Assembly (NCBI GenBank): GCA_023269675.1
Contig: JAHFSX010000055.1
Span: 1 to 33,984 of the forward strand
DNA: 33,984 nucleotides
Reading direction: 5' to 3'
Origin: Verrucomicrobiota bacterium
GTDB lineage: Bacteria; Verrucomicrobiota; Kiritimatiellia; RFP12; UBA1067
Shown one piece after another: positions 25,691-33,848 of the stretch. The notes beneath the pieces were generated by a model. The model searched no databases, was not told the origin of the DNA, and saw only the letters and a list, made by a program, of their open reading frames with translations. The translations under genes were made by a program, and so were the position numbers. Positions within the stretch are counted from its first letter, which is position 1. Each line of letters begins with the position of its first letter.

Positions 25691-28600
25691 TTAAGGTTGC
25701 GCGGCTTCCAGCTTGTAGAAACGGGTGTCACGCGCGGGCGTCGCGGCGGGCAGCCGGACCTCGTAGAACCAGGTGGAGGCGTCCAGCGTGTTGGTGACCG
25801 CGACCGCGTCGAGGTCCACGCCGGTCACCGCGTTGCTCCAGACGACCGGCGCGTTCAGGGCGGAGGTGATCTTGAGGGTGTAGCGCACGTCGGTGAACCC
25901 GCTGTTGAGCCGGCTGTAGCCCACCCAGAGCGCGTTGCCGCGGCTGTTGATCGAGAGCGAGGCGCGCGCCCGCCGCTGCGCGTCGGTCAGCCCGTCGGCG
26001 CGGTGCATGCCGAAGGCGTACAGCTCGAAGTTGCTCATGCCCGCGCAGCCGGAGGCCGCGTCCGGCCCGCTGACGGCGGGGTCGAGGTTCTCCTGCTCGC
26101 TGTAGTTGGCCAGGCACCACGCCTCGTAGCCGGCCGCCGCATAGGGCGGCGCGCCGGTCAGACGGAAGCGCGCCACTAAGGTCTGGGGCGCGGCGTCCAC
26201 GAAGACCGTGCGCGCGGCGTTCGTGAGGGCCGTGCCCGCCCAGCCGTCGAACACATAGCCCGCGTCCGGGACGGCCACCACCGGCACCCCCAGGCTGCGG
26301 AAGAAGGAGCCGGTCCACGCCGCGCGGTTGGTCACGCCCTCGGTCGCCGTGTCGATGGCCACGCCGTTGACCGAGAAGCGCCCGCCCGTGCCGTTCATGG
26401 CGCTGTTGCGCACGGTCAGCGCGCCCACGCCGCCCAAGCTGAAGTATGCGTCCAGATGCCCCCATGAGGCCGCATGCCGCGCGGACGTGTACCGCACCAG
26501 CGTGTTGCTCACGGCCTGCTGCCACTGCGCCTGGGAGAAGGTGCGGCCCCAGCGCCGGAAGTGCGTCTCCACCTCGGGCGCGATCGCCGTGGCGGCCTGC
26601 GTGATGACGCCGGCCATGCGCTCGGGCCGGAAGGTGGTGTTCAGCAGGTTCGCGTAGCGCGTGACAAACTGGTTGCGGAAATCCATGTTCGCCCACAGCT
26701 GGTTGATCAGGAAACCCGGCTCGGTGCGCCCGGTCATGTCGCTGTCCGACAGGTAGCTGAACATGTTGTAGTTCGTGCCTTTTTCGCCCGACACGTCGAG
26801 ATCGTAAAGCATCCAGCGCCAGCGCGTGTCGCCGTACGCGCCGCAGGCCGCCACCTGGTTGGTGTGGGCCCGCCAGAAATCGCAGTTGTTGATCGGCCAG
26901 TCGGTGTTCGCGAAGAAGGTCTCGGCGACGATGTAGTCGGTGTAGTTGGTCACGTCGATCTGGGCCTGGAGCTGCTGGTAGTTGGCGGCCACCGTGAGCG
27001 CGTTCGTGCTGACCCAGTCGATCAGCGCCTCGTAATCCTCGTCCGCGCCCTTGTCGCCGTCGATGCGCGTGATCTTGACCTTGTCGCTGTTCAGCGGGTC
27101 CTCCTCGTGCATCAGCAGATCGCAGTTGTCGGCCTCGAGGCCGTAGCGCGTGGCGAGGTAGTGCTTGTCGAAGCTCTCGCGCAGGTTGTGGAGGCCCCAG
27201 TACTCGCCGTTGACGTACGCGACCGACGGCCGGTACGCCATCACGGAAATGTTGAGCCCCTTCACCAGCCGGTGGAAGACCGCGTCTTTCATCATGGTGG
27301 CCACGCCCGCGGTGTCCGGCCCGTACCAGTCGTTGCCGCTGTTGCGCAGCAGGAAGCGCTTGTAGACGGTCGCGGCCTCGCCGGGGAAGAGCGCGTAGTC
27401 CACGCGCCCGGTGCCGTACTCGGCCTCGCGCGCCTGCAGGTAGAGGGTCTTCTGCGGGATCGCGCGCGTGCCGCCGCCGTGCATGGTCACGCCCATCAGC
27501 AGCGACACGGCTGCGGCGGTCTGGTTGGTCTCGAACAGCTCGAGATGGACCGGCCGCTCCCAGGCCTGGACGTCGCTGTCCAGATGGTAGTTCGCGTGCG
27601 GCTTGCCCCACTTGTTTAAGCCATAGCCTTCGGCCGAGTCGGCGTAGGCCTTGCCCGGCACATAGAGGCCGGAGGTGAAGCCGAAGAGGTTGTTCGTGTC
27701 GGTGATCAGCGAGAACACCGGCAGGGTGCGGTTCGTGAAGGCCGGCCCGACGAAATAGGTGCCGCGCGTCTCGGGCGAGCAGTATTTGTTGTCGGCCGAG
27801 ACCGCGATGGCCCGCAGCACCATGGCTTTGGCCACGCTGCCGGCGGGCGGAAGCCAAGCCGCGGCCGGCACGCTGTTGCTGATCTCCACGGGATTGGTGC
27901 GGCGCCAGGCGAGACCGGAGGTCGCCGCCGGCAGGTTGCTGACCGTCACGGAATTGCCGCTGTAGAAGTAGACCGAGGTGTCGCGCGGGTCCGAGCCGTC
28001 GAGCGTGTAGTAAATCTTATAGCCCGCCGTGGGCGTGGTCAGCGTCACGGCCTGGTTGGCCGCGTAAACGCCCGGCGCCACCGAGAAACGCGGGATCTGC
28101 GCGTTCAGCGTCTCGATGTACTTGGTGAGATACGTCGCGTTGGGCAGGCCGGGCGTGGGCTTTTCGTAGACCGTGAAGACCGTTGTGCTGCCGTCCGGAG
28201 ACGCGCCGTACGACTTGTTCTCGCCGGGCTCGGCCGCCGGCATATCGAACTTCTGGATGCGCGTGAGCGCGGCGTCGAAGAGATGCACGTTCTCGCCGGT
28301 CTTGGTGAGGCCGAACTGGCCGTGCACAATCGGCACCTGCGCGCTGACCAGCGCCGTCAGGGTCAGGTCCATGATGAGGTCCGGGCTCGCGGCCGAAGCC
28401 TGGTGCACCTCCACCGCCACCACGTTGGTGCCCGTAAGCAGGCCGTTCGTGGCCAGCAGGGCCGAGGTCCACAGCGCGGAAGGCACGCTCATCGAAGCCA
28501 AGGTCGAATAGGCGACCGTGCCGGCTGGCAGGTTATACCTCCATATCTCCCGGCCGTTCAGATAGACCACCATGCCGTCATTGGCGCGCGCGTTCACCAC

Positions 28601-29179
28601 GAGCCCGGTCACCACCGAGGGGTTGATCAGATTGAAGGCTTTGCGGAAATAGGCCGCGGGATAGCGGCTGGACGGGTTGCCGCCGTAGCCCATCACGGTC
28701 GCGCAGTCCATGTTCAGCGTCGCGTCATTGTAGCCCAGCGGCGACAACCCCACCGCCCACGACGCGTCATCGAAGGTGTTGGTCTTCCACGCCGCGTCCG
28801 GCGTGTTGGCGGGCGCGAGGACGCGCCACGACGAATTGGCCGGGATCACGGCGATGTCCGGCGCGTTGGTCCACGCCGTATACTCAGACCGCGTGCTGCT
28901 CACGAACACCGTCAGAAAGCCGCCTGCCGGCAGCGTGTAGTTGGGCAGCCGGACCCCGTCCGCCTCGACATAGGGGTTGCCGTCGGCCAAGCCGTACCCG
29001 CCCAGGTTCTGCGCCGAAGGCCCCGCGTTGTACAGCTCGATCCAGTCAGACGACTTATCGCCGGTCTCGTCCGCCACCCTCGAGTTGTCGTAGCAGACCT
29101 CATTGATGACCACTGCGGCCTGCGCCCACGCGCAAGCTAGCGCGACCGCGCCCGCGACGATATATTTTTTACCTGTCAT
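25691..29179 (-). CDS. Secreted lamin-tail / CotH-kinase surface protein
   Basis: 1162 residues from the ATG at 29179 (AGGAGAT 5 bases upstream). Signal peptide 1-21. Domains: lamin-tail domain (about 22-110; VVINEVCYDNS, DWIELYNAGPS); a jelly-roll or galactose-binding-like domain (about 117-270; MVVYLNGREIWRYNLPAGT); a chitobiase C-terminal-like domain (about 370-430; GYKIYYTLDGSDPRDTSVYF); CotH kinase domain (about 500-890), with HGGGTR, KRFLLRNSG, GLHNLRESFD, DWPINNCDFWR (about 760) and RWRWMLYDLD (about 786); a bacterial-repeat-like GYVFDGWAG; a C-terminal beta domain. CotH in Bacillus phosphorylates spore-coat proteins; secreted relatives may phosphorylate surface proteins. It follows the VTC/DUF4956/HlyD/TolC genes on the same strand, after a 170-bp gap. 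The two beta-strand proteins downstream could be its targets; that is inference. Confidence 0.88.
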   Translation of the reverse strand: MTGKKYIVAGAVALACAWAQAAVVINEVCYDNSRVADETGDKSSDWIELYNAGPSAQNLGGYGLADGNPYVEADGVRLPNYTLPAGGFLTVFVSSTRSEYTAWTNAPDIAVIPANSSWRVLAPANTPDAAWKTNTFDDASWAVGLSPLGYNDATLNMDCATVMGYGGNPSSRYPAAYFRKAFNLINPSVVTGLVVNARANDGMVVYLNGREIWRYNLPAGTVAYSTLASMSVPSALWTSALLATNGLLTGTNVVAVEVHQASAASPDLIMDLTLTALVSAQVPIVHGQFGLTKTGENVHLFDAALTRIQKFDMPAAEPGENKSYGASPDGSTTVFTVYEKPTPGLPNATYLTKYIETLNAQIPRFSVAPGVYAANQAVTLTTPTAGYKIYYTLDGSDPRDTSVYFYSGNSVTVSNLPAATSGLAWRRTNPVEISNSVPAAAWLPPAGSVAKAMVLRAIAVSADNKYCSPETRGTYFVGPAFTNRTLPVFSLITDTNNLFGFTSGLYVPGKAYADSAEGYGLNKWGKPHANYHLDSDVQAWERPVHLELFETNQTAAAVSLLMGVTMHGGGTRAIPQKTLYLQAREAEYGTGRVDYALFPGEAATVYKRFLLRNSGNDWYGPDTAGVATMMKDAVFHRLVKGLNISVMAYRPSVAYVNGEYWGLHNLRESFDKHYLATRYGLEADNCDLLMHEEDPLNSDKVKITRIDGDKGADEDYEALIDWVSTNALTVAANYQQLQAQIDVTNYTDYIVAETFFANTDWPINNCDFWRAHTNQVAACGAYGDTRWRWMLYDLDVSGEKGTNYNMFSYLSDSDMTGRTEPGFLINQLWANMDFRNQFVTRYANLLNTTFRPERMAGVITQAATAIAPEVETHFRRWGRTFSQAQWQQAVSNTLVRYTSARHAASWGHLDAYFSLGGVGALTVRNSAMNGTGGRFSVNGVAIDTATEGVTNRAAWTGSFFRSLGVPVVAVPDAGYVFDGWAGTALTNAARTVFVDAAPQTLVARFRLTGAPPYAAAGYEAWCLANYSEQENLDPAVSGPDAASGCAGMSNFELYAFGMHRADGLTDAQRRARASLSINSRGNALWVGYSRLNSGFTDVRYTLKITSALNAPVVWSNAVTGVDLDAVAVTNTLDASTWFYEVRLPAATPARDTRFYKLEAAQP

Positions 29180-29231
29180 ATCACATCTCCTCACCGTCAG
29201 TCCTCGTGTCGTGTCCCGTAAATGGCTAGAC

Positions 29232-29305
29232 ACCCTCGTAATCGTAATCTTAATCCTAATCCTACTTCTAATCCTAATCGATTAAGATTAAGAGTAGGAT
29301 TACTA
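29232..29305. repeat. TAATCCTAATCC-type repeat, copy 2
   Basis: A run of near-hexameric CTTAAT/CCTAAT units, then a junction CGATTAAGATTAAGAGTAGG that inverts it. It lies in the 170-bp gap between the TolC-like and CotH genes and is related to 19415-19506. If it ends transcription, the CotH gene needs its own promoter. Confidence 0.7.
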
Positions 29306-29349
29306 TGAAGTTTGGTAGCTGAGTGTGTAGCCATTTGAGGGGCACTATC

Positions 29350-30855
29350 CTACCGCTCCTGCGTCAGGGTTCCGCCGCTCACGGTCTCAAGATATTGTTC
29401 CAGCATCAGACACTCGTGCTCCGCCTTCATGCAGATCCGCTGATACCCGGTCAGCTCCTCGCGCGCCGCCAGCACGTCCTCACGCCTGACCGCCGCCTCG
29501 TTCGCCAGCGTGTCGATCCGCGCCGTCATCGTCGCCTGCAGCCGCTTGTACTCGTTCGCCAGCCGGTCCCGTTCGGCGCGCGCCGCCTGATAGTCTTCCA
29601 AAACGCCTCCGACCTCCGAACGGATGGTCTCGTACAGCCCGTCGGCGCGCGCCGTGGCCGCCGCGAGCTGCGTCCGCGAGAGCCTGACCTCGTCGCCCAG
29701 CCAGTTGAAGACCGGCAGGGTCACGGCCACGCGCGCCTCCCACTCGGTCCGGTCCTCATGCGACGTGTCGTGCCCCGAGACATACTGCTCGTAGGAGTCC
29801 GACTCGCCTTGCTCGTCCTGATAGGTGCCCTCGACATACTCGAACCACGGGATGTTCCCCGCCTGGGCCGCCTTGACCCTGTGCTCCGCCGCCTCTTGCT
29901 CGTGCCGCACCCGCGTCAGGTCGGGCCGCCGCAGATACGCCAGATCCGTCAAGGCCGCGCCGTCGAGATATTCGGGGCGCACCCGCCTTTCAAAGTCGGG
30001 CGGCCGCAGCCGGAGCTGCCCCGCCGGCACCCCCGTGAGCACCGCGATGCGCCGCAGCACCTGCTGCCGCGCGGTCTGCTTTTCGCGGATCTCGGAACGG
30101 AGCACCGCCAGGCGCGTCTCGGCCCGGATCAGCTCCAGCGCATCCGCCACCCCGGCGGCCGACTGCTCCTTGCGTAAATCGCGGGCCTGCTCGCGCAACG
30201 CGGCCATCTGCTCCAACAGCCCGATCTCGGCGCGCGCCACCTCCGCCTCCAGGCAGAGCGACCGCACCTCGCAGAAGACCGCGTAGGCCGTCTCTTCCGA
30301 CCGGGACTCGAGCGCCCGCGCCGAAGCCGCCCCGCGCTTGCGCAGCCACCGGTTCACGAACGGGTTGGCGGTGTAGATGCGCAGCCCCGCCGTGTACCCG
30401 TCGAACGAGCTCTCGTCCCGCTCGCGGGCACTGGTGAACGGCCGGCTCGGCGAGCCGGTTTCAGCGGGAAAGGTGCGCATGCCGGTCCGGCCGGCCGTCG
30501 TCTGGTCCTCGTCGCCCCAGTGGTCGCCCATGCGCAGCTGCGGGTTGCGCCAGCCCGTGTCCACGGCCGTCTGATGCCGCTCGGCCGCCGCATCCAGCAG
30601 CAGCGCCCGGGCCTCGCTGCAGTTCGCCGCGGCCAGCCGCGCCAGCGTCTCCCACGGGTATCCGCCGGCGGGCGGCGCGTTCGTGGTTGCGGCCGCACAG
30701 GCCGCTGCGGGCGGCGCGTTCGTGGCGGCGGGAGCCGCGGCGGCGGACGCCGGCGGCATCTCGCGCGTCACGCTGGCGCAGCCCGCCGCCAGGCACACCG
30801 CCACTCCGCCCGCGGCCAGCCACTGCTTCTGAACCTGTCTCTTCATGTCATTCAT
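29350..30855 (-). CDS. TolC-family outer-membrane efflux lipoprotein
   Basis: 501 residues. The lipoprotein signal (WLAAGGVAVCLAAGC) puts the acylated Cys near residue 26. A low-complexity Ala/Pro linker follows, with ATTNAPPA duplicated, then two outer-membrane-efflux repeats (about 65-270 and 285-490). These are long amphipathic helices (for example EVRSLCLEAEVARAEIGLLEQ and ATARADGLYETIRSEVGGVL) and beta strands of the barrel (YTAGLRIYTANPFVNRW; VAVTLPVFNW). The family forms trimeric channels with a periplasmic alpha-barrel that docks on HlyD-type adaptors. An adaptor gene lies 24 bp upstream. A start at 30846 is also possible. No cognate pump gene is in the cluster. Confidence 0.9.
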   Translation of the reverse strand: MNDMKRQVQKQWLAAGGVAVCLAAGCASVTREMPPASAAAAPAATNAPPAAACAAATTNAPPAGGYPWETLARLAAANCSEARALLLDAAAERHQTAVDTGWRNPQLRMGDHWGDEDQTTAGRTGMRTFPAETGSPSRPFTSARERDESSFDGYTAGLRIYTANPFVNRWLRKRGAASARALESRSEETAYAVFCEVRSLCLEAEVARAEIGLLEQMAALREQARDLRKEQSAAGVADALELIRAETRLAVLRSEIREKQTARQQVLRRIAVLTGVPAGQLRLRPPDFERRVRPEYLDGAALTDLAYLRRPDLTRVRHEQEAAEHRVKAAQAGNIPWFEYVEGTYQDEQGESDSYEQYVSGHDTSHEDRTEWEARVAVTLPVFNWLGDEVRLSRTQLAAATARADGLYETIRSEVGGVLEDYQAARAERDRLANEYKRLQATMTARIDTLANEAAVRREDVLAAREELTGYQRICMKAEHECLMLEQYLETVSGGTLTQER

Positions 30856-30879
30856 GGTTCCTGCCCGCCGCCGGTCCGT

Positions 30880-31641
30880 CTAGAGCGGCGCGGGTCTGCA
30901 CCCGGAAAAAAAACAGGTGCGCCGCACGCTGTCCAGCCAGCTCCCCTGCCGCGTCGAGTGCAACGCCACCGTCTCGCCCGGAACCAAGGTGTTGTTCGCC
31001 TCCAGGATCCGCAGGCGCACGCGCCGCCCGCGCGCCGGGAAGCGCGGGGCCGGGTTGAAGGGGTCGAGCAGGTCCATCACTTCGGGATCGATCGTCTCCA
31101 CCTGGGCCGTCAGCACGCGGCCGGTGTCACCCGCCATGCGGACCACCGTCAGCTTGTCGCCGACCGACAGCCCCGCGAGCTGGCTCTGCCTGAGCAGGCC
31201 GGTGATGTAAAGCGAGCTCGCCGAGGCCACCCGCACGATCGGCTCGCCCGCCACCACCACGTCGCCCGCCTGCCGCTGGATGCGCGAGACGACGCCCGCC
31301 CGCGACGCCCGCAGCACGGATGGCTCGCTCCTGGCGACCTGCTGGAACGTCTGCGTCATGCGCTGCAGCGACGCCGTGCACGACTCCGCCTGCGGCGCGT
31401 TCCCTGCCGCCGCCAGCAGCGTGCGGACCTCTTCCAAATCCTTGACCGCCTGGTCGTGGCGCTGACGCAGCGCGCCGATCAGCGGCGCGTACCGCGAGAC
31501 CGTCTGCTCCAGCGCCTGCGCTTTGGGCCGCAGCGCGGAGAGCTCGATCTCGCTCACCAGCCGCTTGTCGATCAGCGGCTGCAGGCGCGTGATCTCCGCC
31601 TTCAGGCCCGCCAGCTCCGCCTCGTCGCGGGCGCTGTTCAT
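30880..31641 (-). CDS. HlyD-type membrane-fusion adaptor, C-terminal part (separated by apparent frameshift)
   Basis: 253 residues from an ATG that overlaps the stop of the N-terminal part (ATGA). It starts inside the coiled-coil hairpin (DEAELAGLKAEITRLQPLIDKRL, then ALRQRHDQAVKDLEEVRTLL). It continues with the second lipoyl half (LRASRAGVVSRIQRQAGDVVVAGEPIVRV) and the beta-barrel domain (YITGLLRQSQLAGLSVGDKLTVV, VRLRILEANNTLVPGETVAL). This frame is also open upstream of the ATG and reads RLETEKM, in heptad register with the other part. One lost base near 31658 would explain the split. The piece has no signal or membrane anchor, so alone it should not reach the periplasm. Confidence 0.8.
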   Translation of the reverse strand: MNSARDEAELAGLKAEITRLQPLIDKRLVSEIELSALRPKAQALEQTVSRYAPLIGALRQRHDQAVKDLEEVRTLLAAAGNAPQAESCTASLQRMTQTFQQVARSEPSVLRASRAGVVSRIQRQAGDVVVAGEPIVRVASASSLYITGLLRQSQLAGLSVGDKLTVVRMAGDTGRVLTAQVETIDPEVMDLLDPFNPAPRFPARGRRVRLRILEANNTLVPGETVALHSTRQGSWLDSVRRTCFFSGCRPAPL

Positions 31642-32084
31642 CTTCTCGGTCTCCAGGCGACCGCCGCCTCCTGCACCATCTGGCGGCTGCGCCGCTCCGA
31701 CTCCTGCAGCGTCTGCCGGTAGCGCTGCAGGCCCTGCTCATACTGTAGCTGGTTCTGCTGATAATCCAGCAGCCGCGTCTCCTGCATCGCCAGCTCCAGC
31801 GCCCGGTCGGCGGGATCCAGCCGCACCAGCACGTCGCCCGCGTAGACCCGCTGCCCGGGCTGCACATCGACCGACAGGATGCGCGCCGTCGCCACCGGCC
31901 CGACCGTCTCCGATTCCGCCTCGACCATGCCGTTGAAACGGGTGGCGTCGGAGTCCCGCATCATGAACGCGAGGAAGAACGGGATCAGCCCGAGGATGAG
32001 CAGCAGGAAGCCGAAGCGCATCGTGCGGCGCAAACGCGCCCGGAACGGCACCCGCATCGTTTTGCGTTTGAAATGGCTCGTCAT
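31638..32084 (-). CDS. HlyD-type membrane-fusion adaptor, N-terminal part (separated by apparent frameshift)
   Basis: 148 residues, with GGACGG about 10 bases before the ATG and only 15 bp after the DUF4956 stop. A basic N-terminus leads into one transmembrane helix (about 22-42; FGFLLLILGLIPFFLAF), then the first lipoyl half (VATARILSVDVQPGQRVYAGDVLVRLDP, about 64-91) and the first coiled-coil helix (LELAMQETRLLDYQQNQLQYEQ). It ends abruptly with AVAWRPRR, unlike the coiled coil before it. Joined to the next frame it would give a normal adaptor of about 400 residues. Adaptors of this type link an inner-membrane partner to a TolC channel; the TolC-like gene is next but one. Confidence 0.8.
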   Translation of the reverse strand: MTSHFKRKTMRVPFRARLRRTMRFGFLLLILGLIPFFLAFMMRDSDATRFNGMVEAESETVGPVATARILSVDVQPGQRVYAGDVLVRLDPADRALELAMQETRLLDYQQNQLQYEQGLQRYRQTLQESERRSRQMVQEAAVAWRPRR

Positions 32085-32099
32085 AGTCCGCTTCCGTCC

Positions 32100-32807
32100 T
32101 TAAAGTTCAACCGTCGTGCGCTGCATCAGCAGCGCCGGGTCCGTAAATTTGCCGGCCTTTTTGAATGCGGCCACCAGGTCCTGGTGGTAGGCCGGGTCCA
32201 GCAGCCGCACCTGGTACGAAAACTCAAGCCGGTCGCCCTGCTCGGCGTCGCGCATCCCGAGCAGGTAGAACGAGGAGCAGAAGCGCATCAGGAGCGTCTC
32301 CACCTCCTGCTCGGCCGCGGGGTCGTTGGGGGGCATGCCGAAACGCAGCAGCCCCTCGTATTCGCGCCGCGAGGCGAACGGCGCCCAGTGCAGCAGCAGC
32401 GCGGCGGCGTTGATGATCAGCGTGCCCAGCGCCGCCACCAGCGGCATCCCCGCGCCGCAGGCGATGCCGATGCCGAGGCAGGCGAACAGGAACATCGCGT
32501 CGCGCGGGTCGCGCACCGGCGTGCGGAACCGGATGATGGCCAGCGTGCCGAGGATGCCCATGCCGCGCGCCAGATTGTTGCCGACCGCCATGATCAGCAT
32601 GCAGGTCACCATGCTGCCCAGCACCATGGTGTGGATGTACGACCGCGAATAGGTGAACCCCCGGAACGTGAACTGGTAAACCGAAGCGAAAACCATGGCC
32701 AGCAGGAAGCTCAGCACCAGCGCCCCCGCCACCAGCGACGGCGTCAGCGTCTCCTGCGCTCCGAAAAACATCGTCAGGTAATCGTTCACGTTCACAGTCT
32801 CACACAC
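32100..32807 (-). CDS. DUF4956 membrane protein
   Basis: 235 residues, read from a GTG at 32807; GTGs at 32795 and 32789 are also possible, and no strong ribosome-binding site decides. About four transmembrane helices are visible: LVAGALVLSFLLAMVFASVY; TMVLGSMVTCMLIMAVG; MFLFACLGIGIACGAG; VAALGTLIINAAALLLHW. The DUF4956 signature MGILGTLAIIRFRTPVRDPRD lies between the second and third. A soluble C-terminal domain (about 150-235) follows. DUF4956 genes are commonly next to VTC-type polyphosphate-polymerase genes and CotH genes in other bacteria, as here; no function is established. The 6-bp gap after the VTC gene and 15 bp before the HlyD-like gene indicate one transcript. Confidence 0.9.
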   Translation of the reverse strand: MCETVNVNDYLTMFFGAQETLTPSLVAGALVLSFLLAMVFASVYQFTFRGFTYSRSYIHTMVLGSMVTCMLIMAVGNNLARGMGILGTLAIIRFRTPVRDPRDAMFLFACLGIGIACGAGMPLVAALGTLIINAAALLLHWAPFASRREYEGLLRFGMPPNDPAAEQEVETLLMRFCSSFYLLGMRDAEQGDRLEFSYQVRLLDPAYHQDLVAAFKKAGKFTDPALLMQRTTVEL

Positions 32808-32813
32808 TCACTT

Positions 32814-33635
32814 TCAAATCAGCGCCAACGACTCGGCCGCCTCCTCGTTCGTCTCCGGGTACCCCCGGAACAGTCCTTCGCGCCACAGCGCCGTCGAGTA
32901 TTTGCAGTTGCCGCTTTTGCGCAACTGGAACCGCTCGACCATGTCCATCACCCACACCGGCGTGTGCGACAGGGTCTTCACCTCCAGCACCACCCCGGAA
33001 TAGGTCAGCCCGAAGCCCTGCGCCTCGGCCGAATCCATGCCGCGCCACAGGCCGCTCCGCCCGAAATCGGTCCACGAGTCCGTCATCTGGTACTGCAGCT
33101 TGCGGTCGAAGGTCACGCGCGCGTAGCGGTCCACCGTCCCCACATACGACTCGCGCACATACCGCACCAGCAGCACCGGCGCGGCTCCCAGCTCCCACAC
33201 CAGCCGCTTGAACTGCAAAAAATCAACCTCCTGGCGCTCGTTCTTGAAAACGTCCGGCAAGCGGACGCCGAACACCAGCTCCCGGCTCCACATCCTGAAG
33301 GGGATCGCCACACGGGTCTTGACGATCGTGTCCTCCAGCTTCGCCTTCACCTCCACAAACAGCGGCGCCGACCCGATCTCGCCGTAGGTCCGCACCCTCA
33401 GCTTGAACCGCCGGATCGCCTCGCGCTCCTTGGCGTAATGCAGCGCGTAATCAGGCGTGTCCAGCTGCAGCGTCGTGATCGTATACTCCGGCGGCGTGCC
33501 GAAGGCGTGAGGGTCAGCCACACAGAAGGGCCGGATGAACGCCCGCACCTCCGCCACCAGCGCCCGCGGAATGATGTACTTCGCCTCGTACCGCGTCACC
33601 AGATCGCGTGACACCTGTTTGCGCTTACCGAACAC
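32814..33635 (-). CDS. VTC-domain polyphosphate polymerase
   Basis: 273 residues. I prefer the GTG at 33635 because GAGGAG (33648-33643) is then 7 bases away; the longer GTG start at 33641 leaves only one base. The VTC fold is a tunnel-shaped triphosphate-binding barrel that in yeast Vtc4 makes polyphosphate from ATP. The basic and acidic tunnel residues are present: RYEAK (R15, E17, K19), LRVRTYG (R80, R82), VEVKAK (E95, K97), VKTR, VRYVRESY, RVTFDRK, LEVKTL (E218, K220) and CKYST (K245). It therefore looks active. No signal or membrane helix, so it is cytoplasmic, probably held by DUF4956. First gene of the minus-strand cluster. Confidence 0.9.
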   Translation of the reverse strand: MFGKRKQVSRDLVTRYEAKYIIPRALVAEVRAFIRPFCVADPHAFGTPPEYTITTLQLDTPDYALHYAKEREAIRRFKLRVRTYGEIGSAPLFVEVKAKLEDTIVKTRVAIPFRMWSRELVFGVRLPDVFKNERQEVDFLQFKRLVWELGAAPVLLVRYVRESYVGTVDRYARVTFDRKLQYQMTDSWTDFGRSGLWRGMDSAEAQGFGLTYSGVVLEVKTLSHTPVWVMDMVERFQLRKSGNCKYSTALWREGLFRGYPETNEEAAESLALI

Positions 33636-33641
33636 ACACAC

Positions 33642-33764
33642 TCCTCAATGTAGGATATCAATCATTAAATATACCACGTTTGACATCTGCGCCGTTAGCG
33701 AAAAATCGGGCATCCTCACACGATTCTAACACGCGGGGAATCCGCAGGTTAAGGCTAGGGGCCG
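33642..33764 (-). promoter_or_regulatory. Upstream region of the VTC cluster
   Basis: An AT-rich stretch directly before the first gene of the minus-strand cluster. TATATT on the minus strand (33673-33668) is a possible -10 box; no convincing -35 partner is seen. GAGGAG at 33648-33643 is the ribosome-binding site. Upstream it is bounded by a REP-like pair. Confidence 0.35.
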
Positions 33765-33848
33765 GCGGACGGTTCGGGGAACCGTCCCTACCCCTCTGCG
33801 GCACCGCAGGACGCCTCTCCGGTAGGGACGCCTCCCCGAGGCGTCCGC
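33765..33848. repeat. REP/BIME-like pair with GTAG motif, copy 2
   Basis: Hairpin 1 at 33767-33787 (arms GGACGGTT/AACCGTCC, loop CGGGG). Hairpin 2 at 33826-33846 (arms GGACGCCT/AGGCGTCC, loop CCCCG). GTAG directly precedes hairpin 2 (33822-33825) and, on the minus strand, hairpin 1 (33791-33788). In hairpin 1 the stem pair C-G of copy 1 is T-A here, a compensating change. Confidence 0.9.

Noticed and set aside
25728..27857. 709-codon minus-strand frame inside the CotH gene, other phase
   Set aside because: Arg/Gly/Ala-rich out-of-phase reading; the main frame has coherent LTD and CotH domains.
20273..33635. Type I secretion of the beta-strand-repeat proteins by the HlyD/TolC pair
   Set aside because: Both proteins have N-terminal Sec-type signals and no ABC transporter is present, so this is not a standard type I system.
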